Source of the DNA: Nostocales cyanobacterium LEGE 12452
GTDB lineage: Bacteria; Cyanobacteriota; Cyanobacteriia; Cyanobacteriales; Nostocaceae
Length of the DNA stretch: 55,614 nt
Assembly: GCA_015206945.1 (NCBI GenBank)
Contig: JADEXV010000017.1
Location: 1 to 55,614, forward strand
Direction: 5' to 3'
The notes below the pieces were generated by a model. The model saw only the letters and a program-made list of their open reading frames with translations. It did no database searches and was not told the origin of the DNA. A program made the position numbers and the translations under genes. The stretch's first letter is position 1; each line of letters begins with the position of its first letter. Positions 25,704 through 34,311 of the stretch are shown here, piece by piece.

Positions 25704-27287
25704 ATGACTCAACTTAATGGCAATCACCTCAACGGCAATCACAAAAACGGCAATCACAAAAATGGAGTGAAGCACGATTCACAGGTACTGACAAAACAAC
25801 AAAAAGTTGCTCAAGAGTCTTTTAATAACTTAAACAATCAGGAATTTGAGCAATCTATTGTTTTGCGCCAATCTCCAATTTGGTCGCGTACAATCATGAT
25901 TACACTAGTGGGGCTAGCCTGCTTTGGAATTGCTTGGGCTTATTTTGCAAAAATTGAGCAAGTAGTCCCAGCAACCGGGCAATTAAAACCCCAAGGAACA
26001 GTCAAAGAAGTTCAGGCTCCTGTGAGTGGAGTGGTGAAAACAGTTAATGTAAAAGATGGACAAGAAGTGAAGCCAGGTGATTTACTGCTAACTTTTGATT
26101 CCATAGCCTCTGTTGCCGAATTAAATTCTTTGAATAAAATTCGCCTTGCATTAATGAAAGAAAACCAGATTTATCGCCGATTGATGGGTGCAAGCACGGG
26201 CACTGGCTCTGAACTGTTATATTTGCGCGGTAATTTGCCACAAGAAACTGCTTTTCTGTTGAAAAGTCGGGCAGCATTAGTAGCAGAAAATGAATTATTG
26301 CGCACTCAATTAAAAAATTCTGGTCAAGATTCTAGAGTAGGAATTGATGAACAACAACTTCTACGAGTTGCCAAACAGGAATTAGACTCTCGCTCTTCCG
26401 CAGCACGATTAGAAGTAGAAAAAACCAAAAAACAACTGGTTCAAAATCAAATTAAGCTGGAAGATAGTAAATCAAGTTTAGCCATTCAAGAGGGAATTTT
26501 AAGTAAGCTAAAGATATTAGCAGAAGAAGGTGGTATTTCTCAACTTCAGTATCTTAACCAGCAACAAGAAGTACAAAACCGCACGGCGGAAGTAGCACAA
26601 CTAGATGAGGAACTAAAACGCCTCCAGTTTGATATCGAAAAAGGACAACAAGAGTTAAGCAATACGGTGGCTGTTTCTGATAAAAACATTTTAGATAAGA
26701 TAGCTCAGAACAAACAGCAGATTGCCACAATCGATAGCCAATTCATGAAAGTTGTCTTGGAGAATGAGCAGCGTTTGGCAGATGTTAATAGTAAAATATC
26801 TCAATCACAGTTAAACGTTAAATATCAAGAACTTCGCGCGCCTGTAGCTGGTGCAGTTTTTGATTTGCAAGCAAAAAATCCTGGATTTGTCGCAACTCCA
26901 ACTACAAAACTGTTGCAAATTGTCCCCAAAGAAAACTATATCGCTGAAGTTTTCATCACTAACAAAGATATTGGGTTTGTGCGAAAAGGTATGAAAGTAG
27001 ATGTCAGAATTGACTCCTTTCCTTACAGCGAGTTTGGCGATATTAAGGGAGAAGTGACTGGGATAGGTTCAGACGCATTACCGCCAGACCAAACCCATCA
27101 GTTTTACAGATTTCCAGCAAAAGTCTCATTAGATAAACAATCCCTAGTAATTAAGGGCAAAAAAGTTAACTTGCAATCAGGTATGTCTATCAGTGCCAAT
27201 ATAAAAGTGCGCGAAGAACGGACTGTGCTTAGTTTATTCACTGAGTTGTTTACCAAGCAAGTTGATGCTCTTAAAGAGGTACGATAA
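25704..27287 (+). CDS. HlyD-family membrane fusion protein of type I secretion
   Basis: This 527-aa adaptor should link the ABC exporter at 22579 to an outer-membrane channel. A polar N-terminus with NGNH repeats (residues 5-20) precedes one membrane helix (about 67-87). A biotinyl/lipoyl half-motif VQAPVSGVVKTVNVKDGQEV (about 110-130) is followed by long coiled coils (about 170-370) and the second half (YQELRAPVAGAVFDL). The C-terminal beta-barrel holds FVRKGMKVDVRIDSFPYSEF, a hallmark of the family. Gene order exporter-HlyD and the small spacing indicate one operon. Its substrates are probably the proteins encoded at 16702 and 19588. Confidence 0.93.
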   Translation: MTQLNGNHLNGNHKNGNHKNGVKHDSQVLTKQQKVAQESFNNLNNQEFEQSIVLRQSPIWSRTIMITLVGLACFGIAWAYFAKIEQVVPATGQLKPQGTVKEVQAPVSGVVKTVNVKDGQEVKPGDLLLTFDSIASVAELNSLNKIRLALMKENQIYRRLMGASTGTGSELLYLRGNLPQETAFLLKSRAALVAENELLRTQLKNSGQDSRVGIDEQQLLRVAKQELDSRSSAARLEVEKTKKQLVQNQIKLEDSKSSLAIQEGILSKLKILAEEGGISQLQYLNQQQEVQNRTAEVAQLDEELKRLQFDIEKGQQELSNTVAVSDKNILDKIAQNKQQIATIDSQFMKVVLENEQRLADVNSKISQSQLNVKYQELRAPVAGAVFDLQAKNPGFVATPTTKLLQIVPKENYIAEVFITNKDIGFVRKGMKVDVRIDSFPYSEFGDIKGEVTGIGSDALPPDQTHQFYRFPAKVSLDKQSLVIKGKKVNLQSGMSISANIKVREERTVLSLFTELFTKQVDALKEVR

Positions 27288-27393
27288 AGAGGGTTGAGTT
27301 AAAAGACCGCAGTCACTCCACAAGGAGAGTTGCTGCTTTACTAAGTACATCAGTACTGAGTACTTTTTTCTCTCTCAGCACTCAATACTCTTG

Positions 27394-27894
27394 ATGATGG
27401 TTAATTTTCAACGCATCGAACCCGCTCCCGGACAAGAATCAGTTTGGGATTATCCCCGTCCTCCTCTTTTGGAGGACACAACCAAACATATCCAAATAAT
27501 CTTTAACGGAGTAGTAATTGTAGATACTCACAGCGCCAAACGTGTTTTAGAAACCAGTCATCCTCCTTCTTACTATATTCCTCCAGCGGATATCAAAATG
27601 GAATATCTACAGATGACTCCGCAATCTAGCTTTTGTGAGTGGAAGGGAAGTGCTGGTTACTACACAATCCGAGTTGGTGATAAAGAAGTCCATAATGCTG
27701 CCTGGTTCTACCCCAAACCCACACCAGCCTTTGAATCTATCAAGGACTATGTAGCTTTTTATGCTCATTTAATGGATAAATGCTACGTTAATGGCGAAGA
27801 GGTGCAACCACAACCAGGTAACTTCTATGGCGGTTGGATAACCAGTGATATTGTTGGGCCATTTAAAGGTGCTCCTGGTACTTGGGGATGGTGA
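27394..27894 (+). CDS. DUF427 family protein
   Basis: The product (about 166 aa) carries the compact DUF427 fold signature: HIQIIFNGVVIVDTHSAKRV, SYYIPPADIKMEYL, FCEWKGSAGYYTI and AAWFYPKP, ending in GTWGW. The family is widespread in bacteria and fungi; its biochemical role is not established. ATG codons at 27394 and 27397 are both possible starts. It follows the HlyD gene by about 100 bp and may be read from the same promoter, but nothing ties it to secretion. Confidence 0.85.
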   Translation: MMVNFQRIEPAPGQESVWDYPRPPLLEDTTKHIQIIFNGVVIVDTHSAKRVLETSHPPSYYIPPADIKMEYLQMTPQSSFCEWKGSAGYYTIRVGDKEVHNAAWFYPKPTPAFESIKDYVAFYAHLMDKCYVNGEEVQPQPGNFYGGWITSDIVGPFKGAPGTWGW

Positions 27895-27913
27895 GTCAAT
27901 TTTGGATTTTAGA

Positions 27914-27946
27914 TTTTGGACTTGTCGTGAGCGTTCAGCCTAACGA
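27914..27946 (+). repeat. Dispersed 33-bp repeat, copy 2 of an inverted pair
   Basis: TTTTGGACTTGTCGTGAGCG followed by TTCAGCCTAACGA matches the inverse of 25659-25691 at all but about three positions. Confidence 0.7.
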
Positions 27947-28035
27947 TTTTAAATTTTAAATAATAAAATCTATCAATGTAGGTTGGGTTGAACGGCAGTG
28001 AAACCCAACATAAACAAGGATTAAATGTTGGGTTA

Positions 28036-28100
28036 CCCTTCCCTTCTCTACGAGAGGCTGCGCCAACGGGACGCTACGCGAACGGGAAGCAAGCTACGTT
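28036..28100. repeat. Dispersed palindromic repeat block
   Basis: The words CTCTACGAGAGGCTGCGCC, GGGACGCTACGCG and GGGAAGCAAGCTACG occur here. They recur, partly inverted, at 52017-52085, and the first word recurs at about 47735. No gene overlaps it. Confidence 0.65.
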
Positions 28101-28160
28101 CCTCAACTCAACTTACTACTAATAAACTAACTTTTTAGGATTACTAAATTGATGTTCTGG

Positions 28161-29159
28161 CTACCTAGCAGCTTTTCTTTCAAACATCAAATACGTTCCT
28201 CCTAGTCCTTCTACGATTGTGCGTGTATTAGCAATCATCATTTTCTGATAAGTGTCCGCGTCACTTCCTGGTTCCCCAAGTCCCTCAACATATAGCTTTC
28301 TATCAGAAATGTCCACTTCAGCTTCTTTGGCTACAGATTGAATCAAATTAGGATTAATTTCTACCTCAGCAAAAATTGTTGATACTTTAGCCCGTTTAAT
28401 GTTAGTAGCCAAATTGTTGGCTCGTTCTGCTGTCAGCTTTTCGTTCGTACTAATACTTTGCAATCCTCCTGTCAATGAAATCCGGTATGCTTTGGCATAA
28501 TAACTTAGTGCATCAGAGGTTGTAACTAACTTACGTCCTTTGGTAGGAATACTGGCAATTCTTGACTTAATCCAGCTATCTAGTTGAGTGAGTTCATTGG
28601 TAATTTTTTTAGTATTAGTGCTATAAGCCTCTGCATCACTAGATTGTAATTTTCTCAAATTACTATTAATTACCTCCACCATTCTGATAGCATTTTTGGT
28701 ATTGTGCCAAACATGAGGATCAGTTATATTCTTACCACCTGCCTGATATTTTTGTGGCTTAGGTACTGCCAGTTGAGCGACGGCTATTTTTGATGTAGGG
28801 TTTCTAGTCGCTTTAATTAACTTGATCAGATTTGGTTCAAAATTGTAACCATTATAAAGAATAAGATTAGCTTGCTCAATGGCTTTACGATCTTCCGGTT
28901 TTGGTTTATAAAATTGGGGGTCAGCGGTAGGAGAAATTAAGCAGGTGAGGTTAACTGTATTTCCGGCAACTTGCCTAGTTAAGTCACACAGTACGCTTGT
29001 AGTCGCTACAACTTGGGGAAGATTCTCATTTACTTGGGTGTTAGTCTGAGTGAATGTAGTGCTTACAGCTTGATTTCTACATCCAACAAATCCAATTGTC
29101 AAGGCAGCAAGAATAACTGGAAAGAAATTATTCAATGGTGATTTTTTTGACATCCTCAA
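28161..29159 (-). CDS. Metal ABC transporter substrate-binding lipoprotein (ZnuA/MntC family), divergent ligands
   Basis: The 332-aa protein is a cluster A-I solute-binding protein for Zn or Mn. It starts with a lipoprotein signal ending in GFVGC (lipid-anchored Cys27); Met3 is an alternative start. Family landmarks include VVATTSVLCDLTRQVAG, TDPHVWHN with His149, and GEPGSDADTY with Asp300. Two of the four usual ligand positions differ: the first His (in DPHxY) is Gln82 in DPQFY, and the His/Glu before the DAxxY helix is Ser215 in TTSDALSYY. No permease or ATPase genes adjoin it. A Fur/Zur-like palindrome lies about 24 bp upstream of the start. The family is secure; the metal, or whether it binds a metal in the usual way, is open. 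Confidence 0.88.
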   Translation of the reverse strand: MRMSKKSPLNNFFPVILAALTIGFVGCRNQAVSTTFTQTNTQVNENLPQVVATTSVLCDLTRQVAGNTVNLTCLISPTADPQFYKPKPEDRKAIEQANLILYNGYNFEPNLIKLIKATRNPTSKIAVAQLAVPKPQKYQAGGKNITDPHVWHNTKNAIRMVEVINSNLRKLQSSDAEAYSTNTKKITNELTQLDSWIKSRIASIPTKGRKLVTTSDALSYYAKAYRISLTGGLQSISTNEKLTAERANNLATNIKRAKVSTIFAEVEINPNLIQSVAKEAEVDISDRKLYVEGLGEPGSDADTYQKMMIANTRTIVEGLGGTYLMFERKAAR

Positions 29160-29182
29160 CTCCTACTGGATGTATAAAAAAA

Positions 29183-29195
29183 GATAATCATTATT
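29183..29195 (-). promoter_or_regulatory. Fur/Zur-type palindrome upstream of the metal-binding lipoprotein
   Basis: GATAATCATTATT is an inverted repeat centred on C29189 (ATAAT-C-ATTAT). It matches the remembered cyanobacterial Zur box TGATAATNATTATCA at most positions and also fits half of a Fur box. Its place just before the minus-strand start codon suits repression by metal. Confidence 0.55.
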
Positions 29196-29197
29196 GG

Positions 29198-29911
29198 TAA
29201 AGTATTAGTAAAATACCAGGGGAAAGTCTTCAGCGGGAAGAGGTTAAGGGCTGATGGGGAAGCCTTCGGTAAAGAAAAAGTAAGAGGAATTAATAGACTT
29301 TCTCCTCTATGACTTATCTGTTTCCCAACTTCACACCCAGCAATTTTTGGTTGGTGAACCACTAGTGAGGTTTTTGCAGGCAAAATATTAGTTAACTGCA
29401 CACGACAGACTGGAAAACTGGTAGAGGTAGGAGCACAATAATAAAGGCAATGCTGGGGAGTATCCAAGGAGGGTAGTGTAGTTCTCTCACCATCTGTTGA
29501 AGGGTCTATACCATTGTGCTTACATCCCACAAAGCTCCAAATTGACTAGCATTATCAGGTTAAGAAGTGAGAGGTAGTAATGATGGGGCTTATGGAGCAT
29601 ACGGGTTGATTTCGCAAACCGAGTCGTGAATCTAAGGCAATTGTAGCTGTAGTTTTGCGAGGTGTGGACATATCATTGTTACAAAATTGGCAAATTGGCG
29701 ATTTTTTAGCCATCAGCCTTTGTTACACTAATTTTCACCTAGTAAAGCCTCTCAATATCGCTTAGAGCATTATCTAACTACTTTTTATTGCCAGAATCTA
29801 GGATGGACTTTGTGGCATAAATTTTATCTTCTAGTTTTTTCATCATTCAATAAGAGCCAAATCAAGTATATAGAACAATTCCTCAAAGCTAATATTTGGT
29901 CAAGATAAATA
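29198..29911. other. Intergenic region, possible short coding remnant
   Basis: No supported gene in about 710 bp. A stop-free + frame at 29732-29908 reads SQYRLEHYLTTFYCQNLGW and continues to KANIWSR without a start codon; it could be the tail of a lost gene just ahead of the gene at 29912. Nothing else was recognised. Confidence 0.35.
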
Positions 29912-30247
29912 ATGGTAATTTTAGTTGTCATAATTAATACCCTGATTTCACTGATACTGCTCTATGTGGCTTGGCGGGTGTGGCAACTTAAGCAGCAGCT
30001 AGCATACATAGCGGATAGGTTAACCGCTTATGAAAGTTGTACCAATGCAGCACTGAATAAAGCACCCGAGAATATTTATCTCAGCCAACAGAATATTTAT
30101 AACTTACGGCAGAGAAATCAAGCGCTACAAATACAAATTCAACAAGTGCGGCAAATTATCAGTCTCCTTTTGCTAGGACGGCAAATCTGGCAGCGTTATT
30201 TTCCGAAGCTAGAGTTAATATCTGGGAAAAAAACAGTTGCAAAATGA
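29912..30247 (+). CDS. Small membrane-anchored coiled-coil protein, unknown function
   Basis: The 111-aa product has an N-terminal membrane helix (about residues 2-22) followed by WRVWQLKQQL and a Gln-rich amphipathic stretch (about 60-90) that looks like a coiled coil, then a basic tail. This form is common among cyanobacterial hypothetical proteins and resembles the neighbouring YtxH-type proteins in general design only. No function can be given. Confidence 0.6.
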   Translation: MVILVVIINTLISLILLYVAWRVWQLKQQLAYIADRLTAYESCTNAALNKAPENIYLSQQNIYNLRQRNQALQIQIQQVRQIISLLLLGRQIWQRYFPKLELISGKKTVAK

Positions 30248-30335
30248 GTTATGTCAGGTTTACATAAATATTTATGATTAAGACTGACGGGGGAATGCGT
30301 AGAGAATTCCGTAGTAAGATTCCATAGGGTGCATT

Positions 30336-30378
30336 GGCTTCTAGCGTAGGCATAGCCAGCCGCAGGGCATCGCTTCCC
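30336..30378. repeat. Dispersed palindromic repeat
   Basis: Here GCGTAGGCATAGCC is followed by GCCGCAGGGCATCGCTTCCC. In inverted orientation it is the same family as the 21-bp insertion inside the NRPS gene at 12187. The surrounding gap 30248-30658 otherwise holds only a GGGAGAAAACCCACC-type stem near 30617 and a good AAGGAG ribosome site at 30641. Confidence 0.6.
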
Positions 30379-30658
30379 CTTTCCATACCCTCAAAGCTTG
30401 TTATTAAGAGCATCTCCATCAGGAGAAGGGTACGGAACTACCCAAGACATAACACAAAGGGACGCCCAACAGAGGTATCAAAAGTTTAGGAGATACGGGG
30501 AGTTTTGAAGAATAAGTAATTAATGCTTTTAGTATTAATGAATAAAAGCAACTTTTCTGGCTGATATTTTGTCACCATAGATTAACTGAATAAAATCGGT
30601 TGAGTCTTACAAGGGGAGAAAACCCACCTAAAATGGGTGTAAGGAGAGAAACAATAAG

Positions 30659-31009
30659 ATGTCTAATAACCGTTCTGGAGTATTTTTTGGCGGTTTGATG
30701 CTGGGAGCTACCATCGGTGCTTTGACCGGTTTACTCGTAGCTCCACGCACAGGGCGCGAAACGCGTAAAATTTTGAAAAAATCTGCTAATGCTATCCCAG
30801 AATTGGCAGAAGATTTATCAATGAGTGTGCAAATTCAGGCAGATCGTCTCTCTGCTAGCGCACTGCGAAACTGGGATGAGACTTTAGATCGATTACGGGA
30901 AGCGATCACAGCAGGTGTAGATGCCAGTCAGCGAGAAAGCCAAGTCTTGAAGCGACAAACATCTGTTGAAGACTCAGATTCGCTTCCCCAGCCATTAGAA
31001 CGCTCATAA
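30659..31009 (+). CDS. YtxH domain protein
   Basis: The product is 116 aa. A glycine-rich membrane helix (GVFFGGLMLGATIGALTGLL, about residues 7-26) is followed by the YtxH signature APRTGRETR and a helical region. YtxH proteins are small membrane-linked stress-type proteins with no defined activity. A strong AAGGAG site lies 10 nt upstream. The next gene starts 11 nt after the stop and encodes a related membrane-plus-helix protein, so the two are probably one operon. Confidence 0.82.
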   Translation: MSNNRSGVFFGGLMLGATIGALTGLLVAPRTGRETRKILKKSANAIPELAEDLSMSVQIQADRLSASALRNWDETLDRLREAITAGVDASQRESQVLKRQTSVEDSDSLPQPLERS

Positions 31010-31020
31010 ATGACATAACC

Positions 31021-31560
31021 GTGATTGAACCCCTGTTTTGGTTGGGACTTTCCTTACTTTTAGTCGCCACAAGCTTGACTGCGGTTTTAGTGGCGGCAAT
31101 ACCGGCTTTGCAGGAGTTAGCACGCGCGGCTCGCAGTGCAGAAAAGCTATTTGATACTCTCTCACGCGAGTTACCACCCACTTTAGAAGCTATCCGCGTC
31201 ACTGGCTTAGAACTCACTGACTTAACTGATGATGTCAGTGAAGGTGTAAAAAGTGCTAGTCAAGTCGTGAAGCAAGTTGACCAAAGTCTTGATACTGCAA
31301 GAATTCAGGCTCAAAATCTGCAAGTAGGTACGCGCAGCATCTTGATTGGCGCGAAAGCTGCTTGGAAAAACTTCACGCGCCAAAAACCCGTAAGGCGCAC
31401 GAGCGATCGCTTGCCAAACAATGAAAAACCACCACTAACGTTGCGAGAACGAGAAGTGCTGAGGCATGAAAATCGTCGGAGCAAAGCAGAAGTGTACCGC
31501 GCTAATGACGGTTATAACGAGGCTGCTAGCTGGGAAAACAATTTTGATGAGGAAGATTGA
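31021..31560 (+). CDS. DUF948-like membrane protein
   Basis: A GTG start (31021) opens a 179-aa protein with one N-terminal membrane helix (about 5-27) and a long alpha-helical part containing LARAARSAEKLFDTL and DVSEGVKSASQVVKQVDQSL, as in DUF948 proteins. The C-terminal third is basic and polar. It directly follows the YtxH gene, a pairing I associate with many cyanobacterial genomes. The function is unknown; the helix-rich region may form a membrane-bound scaffold. Confidence 0.75.
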   Translation: MIEPLFWLGLSLLLVATSLTAVLVAAIPALQELARAARSAEKLFDTLSRELPPTLEAIRVTGLELTDLTDDVSEGVKSASQVVKQVDQSLDTARIQAQNLQVGTRSILIGAKAAWKNFTRQKPVRRTSDRLPNNEKPPLTLREREVLRHENRRSKAEVYRANDGYNEAASWENNFDEED

Positions 31561-31649
31561 GCAGAAAAAGGGCGTAGAGCATTGTTTATCTTTCTTGTTG
31601 CAGTGTTAAAAGGTGGTATTTCATCAGCTTAAAAAAGCCATTTTTGTTT

Positions 31650-32237
31650 ATGGATAAACTTTGGCGTTGTATTCAGCAATTTGGGAAAACGGGTGAAGCA
31701 TATTTTAATCAAGCCGTCTTTTTAGGAGAAATGTGCTTGTTTCCAAATTTTTGTCATGAACCAAGGACATACGAGGTTGTTTGCAAATTTGTAGATAGCA
31801 TGAATAACCGATATGAATCTTGGGACAGTTCAATAGGGGATTTATTTGTATTTGCAAAACCTAGCGGAGATCGCAGTTTTGATAAAGGTTACATTCGCAC
31901 TCGTGATGTTGTCAATTTGTGTGACTTTGGCAAATATTTATATCCAGAGGTGGGAAATATACTGGATACACACTATTGGAGTGAATTAGACATTTATCGT
32001 CGAGCAGAATATTTTAGTCAAGATAAAATTGAGAAGTTCATAAATTCTAGGTTTAGGAATGAGCCTGATTTTGAAATTTTCTTTGAGACAATAATACAAA
32101 GATTGTTCCCCAAATCCAATCATGAAATTACTTTTTATTCTCTTGTTAATGACTGGAATGAGAACACAGCCTTTGCACCATATATTTTAATTGGAGATAG
32201 CTGTATTTTAACTATAGCTAAACGATGGGTACTGTAA
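31650..32237 (+). CDS. Hypothetical protein, unknown family
   Basis: The ATG at 31650 (two codons inside the longest frame, which opens with TTG) gives about 195 aa. The protein is soluble, aromatic-rich and acidic, with FLGEMCLFPNFCHEPRTYEV near the start and no signal or membrane segment. I do not recognise it. It ends 34 nt from the convergent toxin-antitoxin pair, so an accessory or defence-linked role is possible but unsupported. Confidence 0.55.
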   Translation: MDKLWRCIQQFGKTGEAYFNQAVFLGEMCLFPNFCHEPRTYEVVCKFVDSMNNRYESWDSSIGDLFVFAKPSGDRSFDKGYIRTRDVVNLCDFGKYLYPEVGNILDTHYWSELDIYRRAEYFSQDKIEKFINSRFRNEPDFEIFFETIIQRLFPKSNHEITFYSLVNDWNENTAFAPYILIGDSCILTIAKRWVL

Positions 32238-32271
32238 AGGTAATTATGCAGCTATTACTCTATGCTATAAA

Positions 32272-32715
32272 TCAAACCCAAGATGACAGCGAAAAGCTTC
32301 TCACCTGTTGAATTCGCAAAAAGTCACTATCACTGGAAACAACAGTTAAATTATTTTGCAGTGCAAGAGCAGCTATCCAAATGTCATTTTCATCAAAACC
32401 TAAATCAACAATTTTAGTTTTTCGCCGCTTATTTTTATCTTTGGGTGCAAATTTATCGAATAAAGCTGCTTTAATTTGACCGTAAATTGTTGCCGTTTCT
32501 TCTGTTATGTGGTATATACGAATATCTTCTAAAAATTCTGTCAAGCGAACCAGATTATTTTCCTTGCGTTGGGATTTTTCCATCATGAATGTCATTTCAC
32601 CCTGGACAATTACGCAAGTAGCAATGTTATTTTCTCCAACTTCGTTCACGCGACGGACAATATTGGGATCGCCTAAAATAATGGCACTACAATGATTTGT
32701 ATCAAGTAAATACAT
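32272..32715 (-). CDS. PIN-domain toxin (VapC type)
   Basis: The product is 147 aa. It opens with MYLLDTNHCS, giving the first PIN acidic residue Asp5. Other acidic sites are Glu40 (VQGEMTF), Asp110 in FDENDIWIAALAL or its neighbour, and Asp in SSDSDF. PIN toxins are Mg-dependent RNases acting on tRNA or rRNA. Its ATG overlaps the antitoxin stop by 1 nt (TAATG), the standard coupled layout. The order is antitoxin then toxin on the minus strand. Confidence 0.9.
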   Translation of the reverse strand: MYLLDTNHCSAIILGDPNIVRRVNEVGENNIATCVIVQGEMTFMMEKSQRKENNLVRLTEFLEDIRIYHITEETATIYGQIKAALFDKFAPKDKNKRRKTKIVDLGFDENDIWIAALALQNNLTVVSSDSDFLRIQQVRSFSLSSWV

Positions 32716-33035
32716 TATTCAAATAGGTTTTCGTCATCAAATTTAGCTTGACCACGAGTAGCATATACTGCTTGAAGGCATTCTTCAAAGTCGTCACCTT
32801 CCCAAGTGCCAGCGTGTCGAAGGATGGAGCGTCCAGAAGCAGGACGGTATGTAAGTTGTTCTTTATCAGTAGAAGTTTCTGTAGAATCCCTTAAAGGGAT
32901 AAGTTTAAGCGTATCTGATTCTAACTCCTTTTGTGTATATTTAACCTTAATAGAACGGATCAAATCGAGTGCTTCTGTTAGCAACTCCGGCGGTAAAGTT
33001 TCTATTTCTTGGATTAATAATTCTTTGTTAGTCAT
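32715..33035 (-). CDS. Antitoxin of the VapC-type pair (DUF2281-like)
   Basis: The 106-aa protein begins with NKELLIQEIETLPPELLTEA, a helical segment seen in DUF2281-type antitoxins, and ends in an acidic toxin-binding-like tail (GTWEGDDFEECLQAV then AKFDDENLFE). It directly precedes the toxin. Such antitoxins usually bind their own promoter; I did not find a clear palindrome in 33036-33100. Confidence 0.78.
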   Translation of the reverse strand: MTNKELLIQEIETLPPELLTEALDLIRSIKVKYTQKELESDTLKLIPLRDSTETSTDKEQLTYRPASGRSILRHAGTWEGDDFEECLQAVYATRGQAKFDDENLFE

Positions 33036-33392
33036 CTCTCACCTCTAATCATTCCCTTTTTATTGTATGTATGGGGAACTCCGCTATGGCTTAGTCAATT
33101 TTGAGTTGTAAAAAACTTTGACGATAATAATCAAAAAGAGGGTGGATGAGCCTAGTGTCCATAGCATCTTCCCCTCTCCCTAGTCACAGTAATGTTTTGA
33201 GTATTTTAACTGATTGACAAAATGCACCTTACCTTTACAGATAGAGAAGGGTACTCTCCACTCCCCAAAAACCTTTTGCTTTGATCCCCTAGATTAGAGT
33301 AAAGTAAACAAGTGTAAAGAACTATCATTTTTCTAGTACTCTTTTAAAACAACTTGTTCGCTTTTACCGTTAATATTTGTATAAAAACGTCC

Positions 33393-34202
33393 ATGCAATC
33401 TTGTTTTTGGCGACGAATTCTAGTATCTATTGCAGTATTTTTCCTGGCTGGGTCAATTTGGGTGATGCATTCTCCCCCAGCACTGGCTTATGACAATCCT
33501 GAGTTACTTCCTGACACCTTTACTCCAGTTGTAGATTTAGCTAAATCTTTGCCTGTACTGCAAGAAGAAAAGCTTGTCAAAGATTTAGAGCAGTTTGAAG
33601 CTGATACGGGCTGGAAACTGCGAGTATTGACCCAATATGACCGCACCCCAGGTCGTGCGGTTATCAAATATTGGGGTTTGGATGACAAAAGCATTCTACT
33701 CGTTGCTGATTCTCGTGGCGGTAACATCCTCAGTTTTAGCGTCGGTGATGCTGTTTATGAACTTTTACCCCGGACTTTTTGGATAGAACTGCAAACCCGC
33801 TTCGGTAATTTGTACTTTGTCCGCGAACAAGGCGAAGACCAAGCCATTCTACAAGCCTTAGAATCGGTTAAAGGCTGTTTGCTCAAAGGGGGTTGTAATG
33901 TTGTACCCGGACTGCCACGAGAGCAGTGGATTCTCACCTTGATTAGCTCAGTGATTGGTGGGGTGATTTGTGGATTTGCAGCTCAACCCCGCGATAAAGG
34001 CCAAGTTTTTGCTTGGCAATGGGCTTTAATTTTCTCACCTTTGTGGGGAATCTTGTTTATTGCCTTCGGCATTGGGCCAGTGGTGACACGCACAAGCGAC
34101 TGGATACCTCTAACTCGCAATATCTCTGGGTTTCTCATTGGCGTCTTAGTTGCCTACCTATCTCCTATTTTCAGTCGGTCTTCTTCTAGTAATGAGTTAT
34201 GA
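33393..34202 (+). CDS. TPM-domain thylakoid/membrane protein (Psb32-like)
   Basis: I take ATG 33393 as the start rather than the upstream TTG, giving about 269 aa with a signal peptide ending near PPALAYDNPE. The TPM domain (about 30-155) has GWKLRVLTQYDRTPG and ILLVADSRGGNILSF; in cyanobacteria and plants this family (Psb32, TLP18.3) helps maintain photosystem II. Three to four C-terminal membrane helices follow (about 175-260), with AAQPRDKGQ between the first two. The gene stands alone before cobH. Confidence 0.8.
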   Translation: MQSCFWRRILVSIAVFFLAGSIWVMHSPPALAYDNPELLPDTFTPVVDLAKSLPVLQEEKLVKDLEQFEADTGWKLRVLTQYDRTPGRAVIKYWGLDDKSILLVADSRGGNILSFSVGDAVYELLPRTFWIELQTRFGNLYFVREQGEDQAILQALESVKGCLLKGGCNVVPGLPREQWILTLISSVIGGVICGFAAQPRDKGQVFAWQWALIFSPLWGILFIAFGIGPVVTRTSDWIPLTRNISGFLIGVLVAYLSPIFSRSSSSNEL

Positions 34203-34266
34203 GTGAGTAGTTAGGAGTGAGTAGTTTAATTAACTTATAACTCCTAACTCCTAACTCTTAACTCTC
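34197..34266. repeat. Short tandem repeats of the AACTCCT/AACTCTT heptamer type
   Basis: Runs of GAGTGAGTAGTTAGGA and then AACTCCTAACTCCTAACTC form a loose inverted pair between two genes. Such heptamer repeats are characteristic of Nostocales. Confidence 0.75.
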
Positions 34267-34311
34267 TGAAGCTGATAAGCTGAAAGCTAATATTTGAGAA
34301 GCTCAACAAAA

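Noticed and set aside
29156..29530. 124-codon minus-strand frame upstream of the metal-binding lipoprotein
   Set aside because: Runs through the Fur/Zur-like box and promoter region and reads like non-coding DNA.
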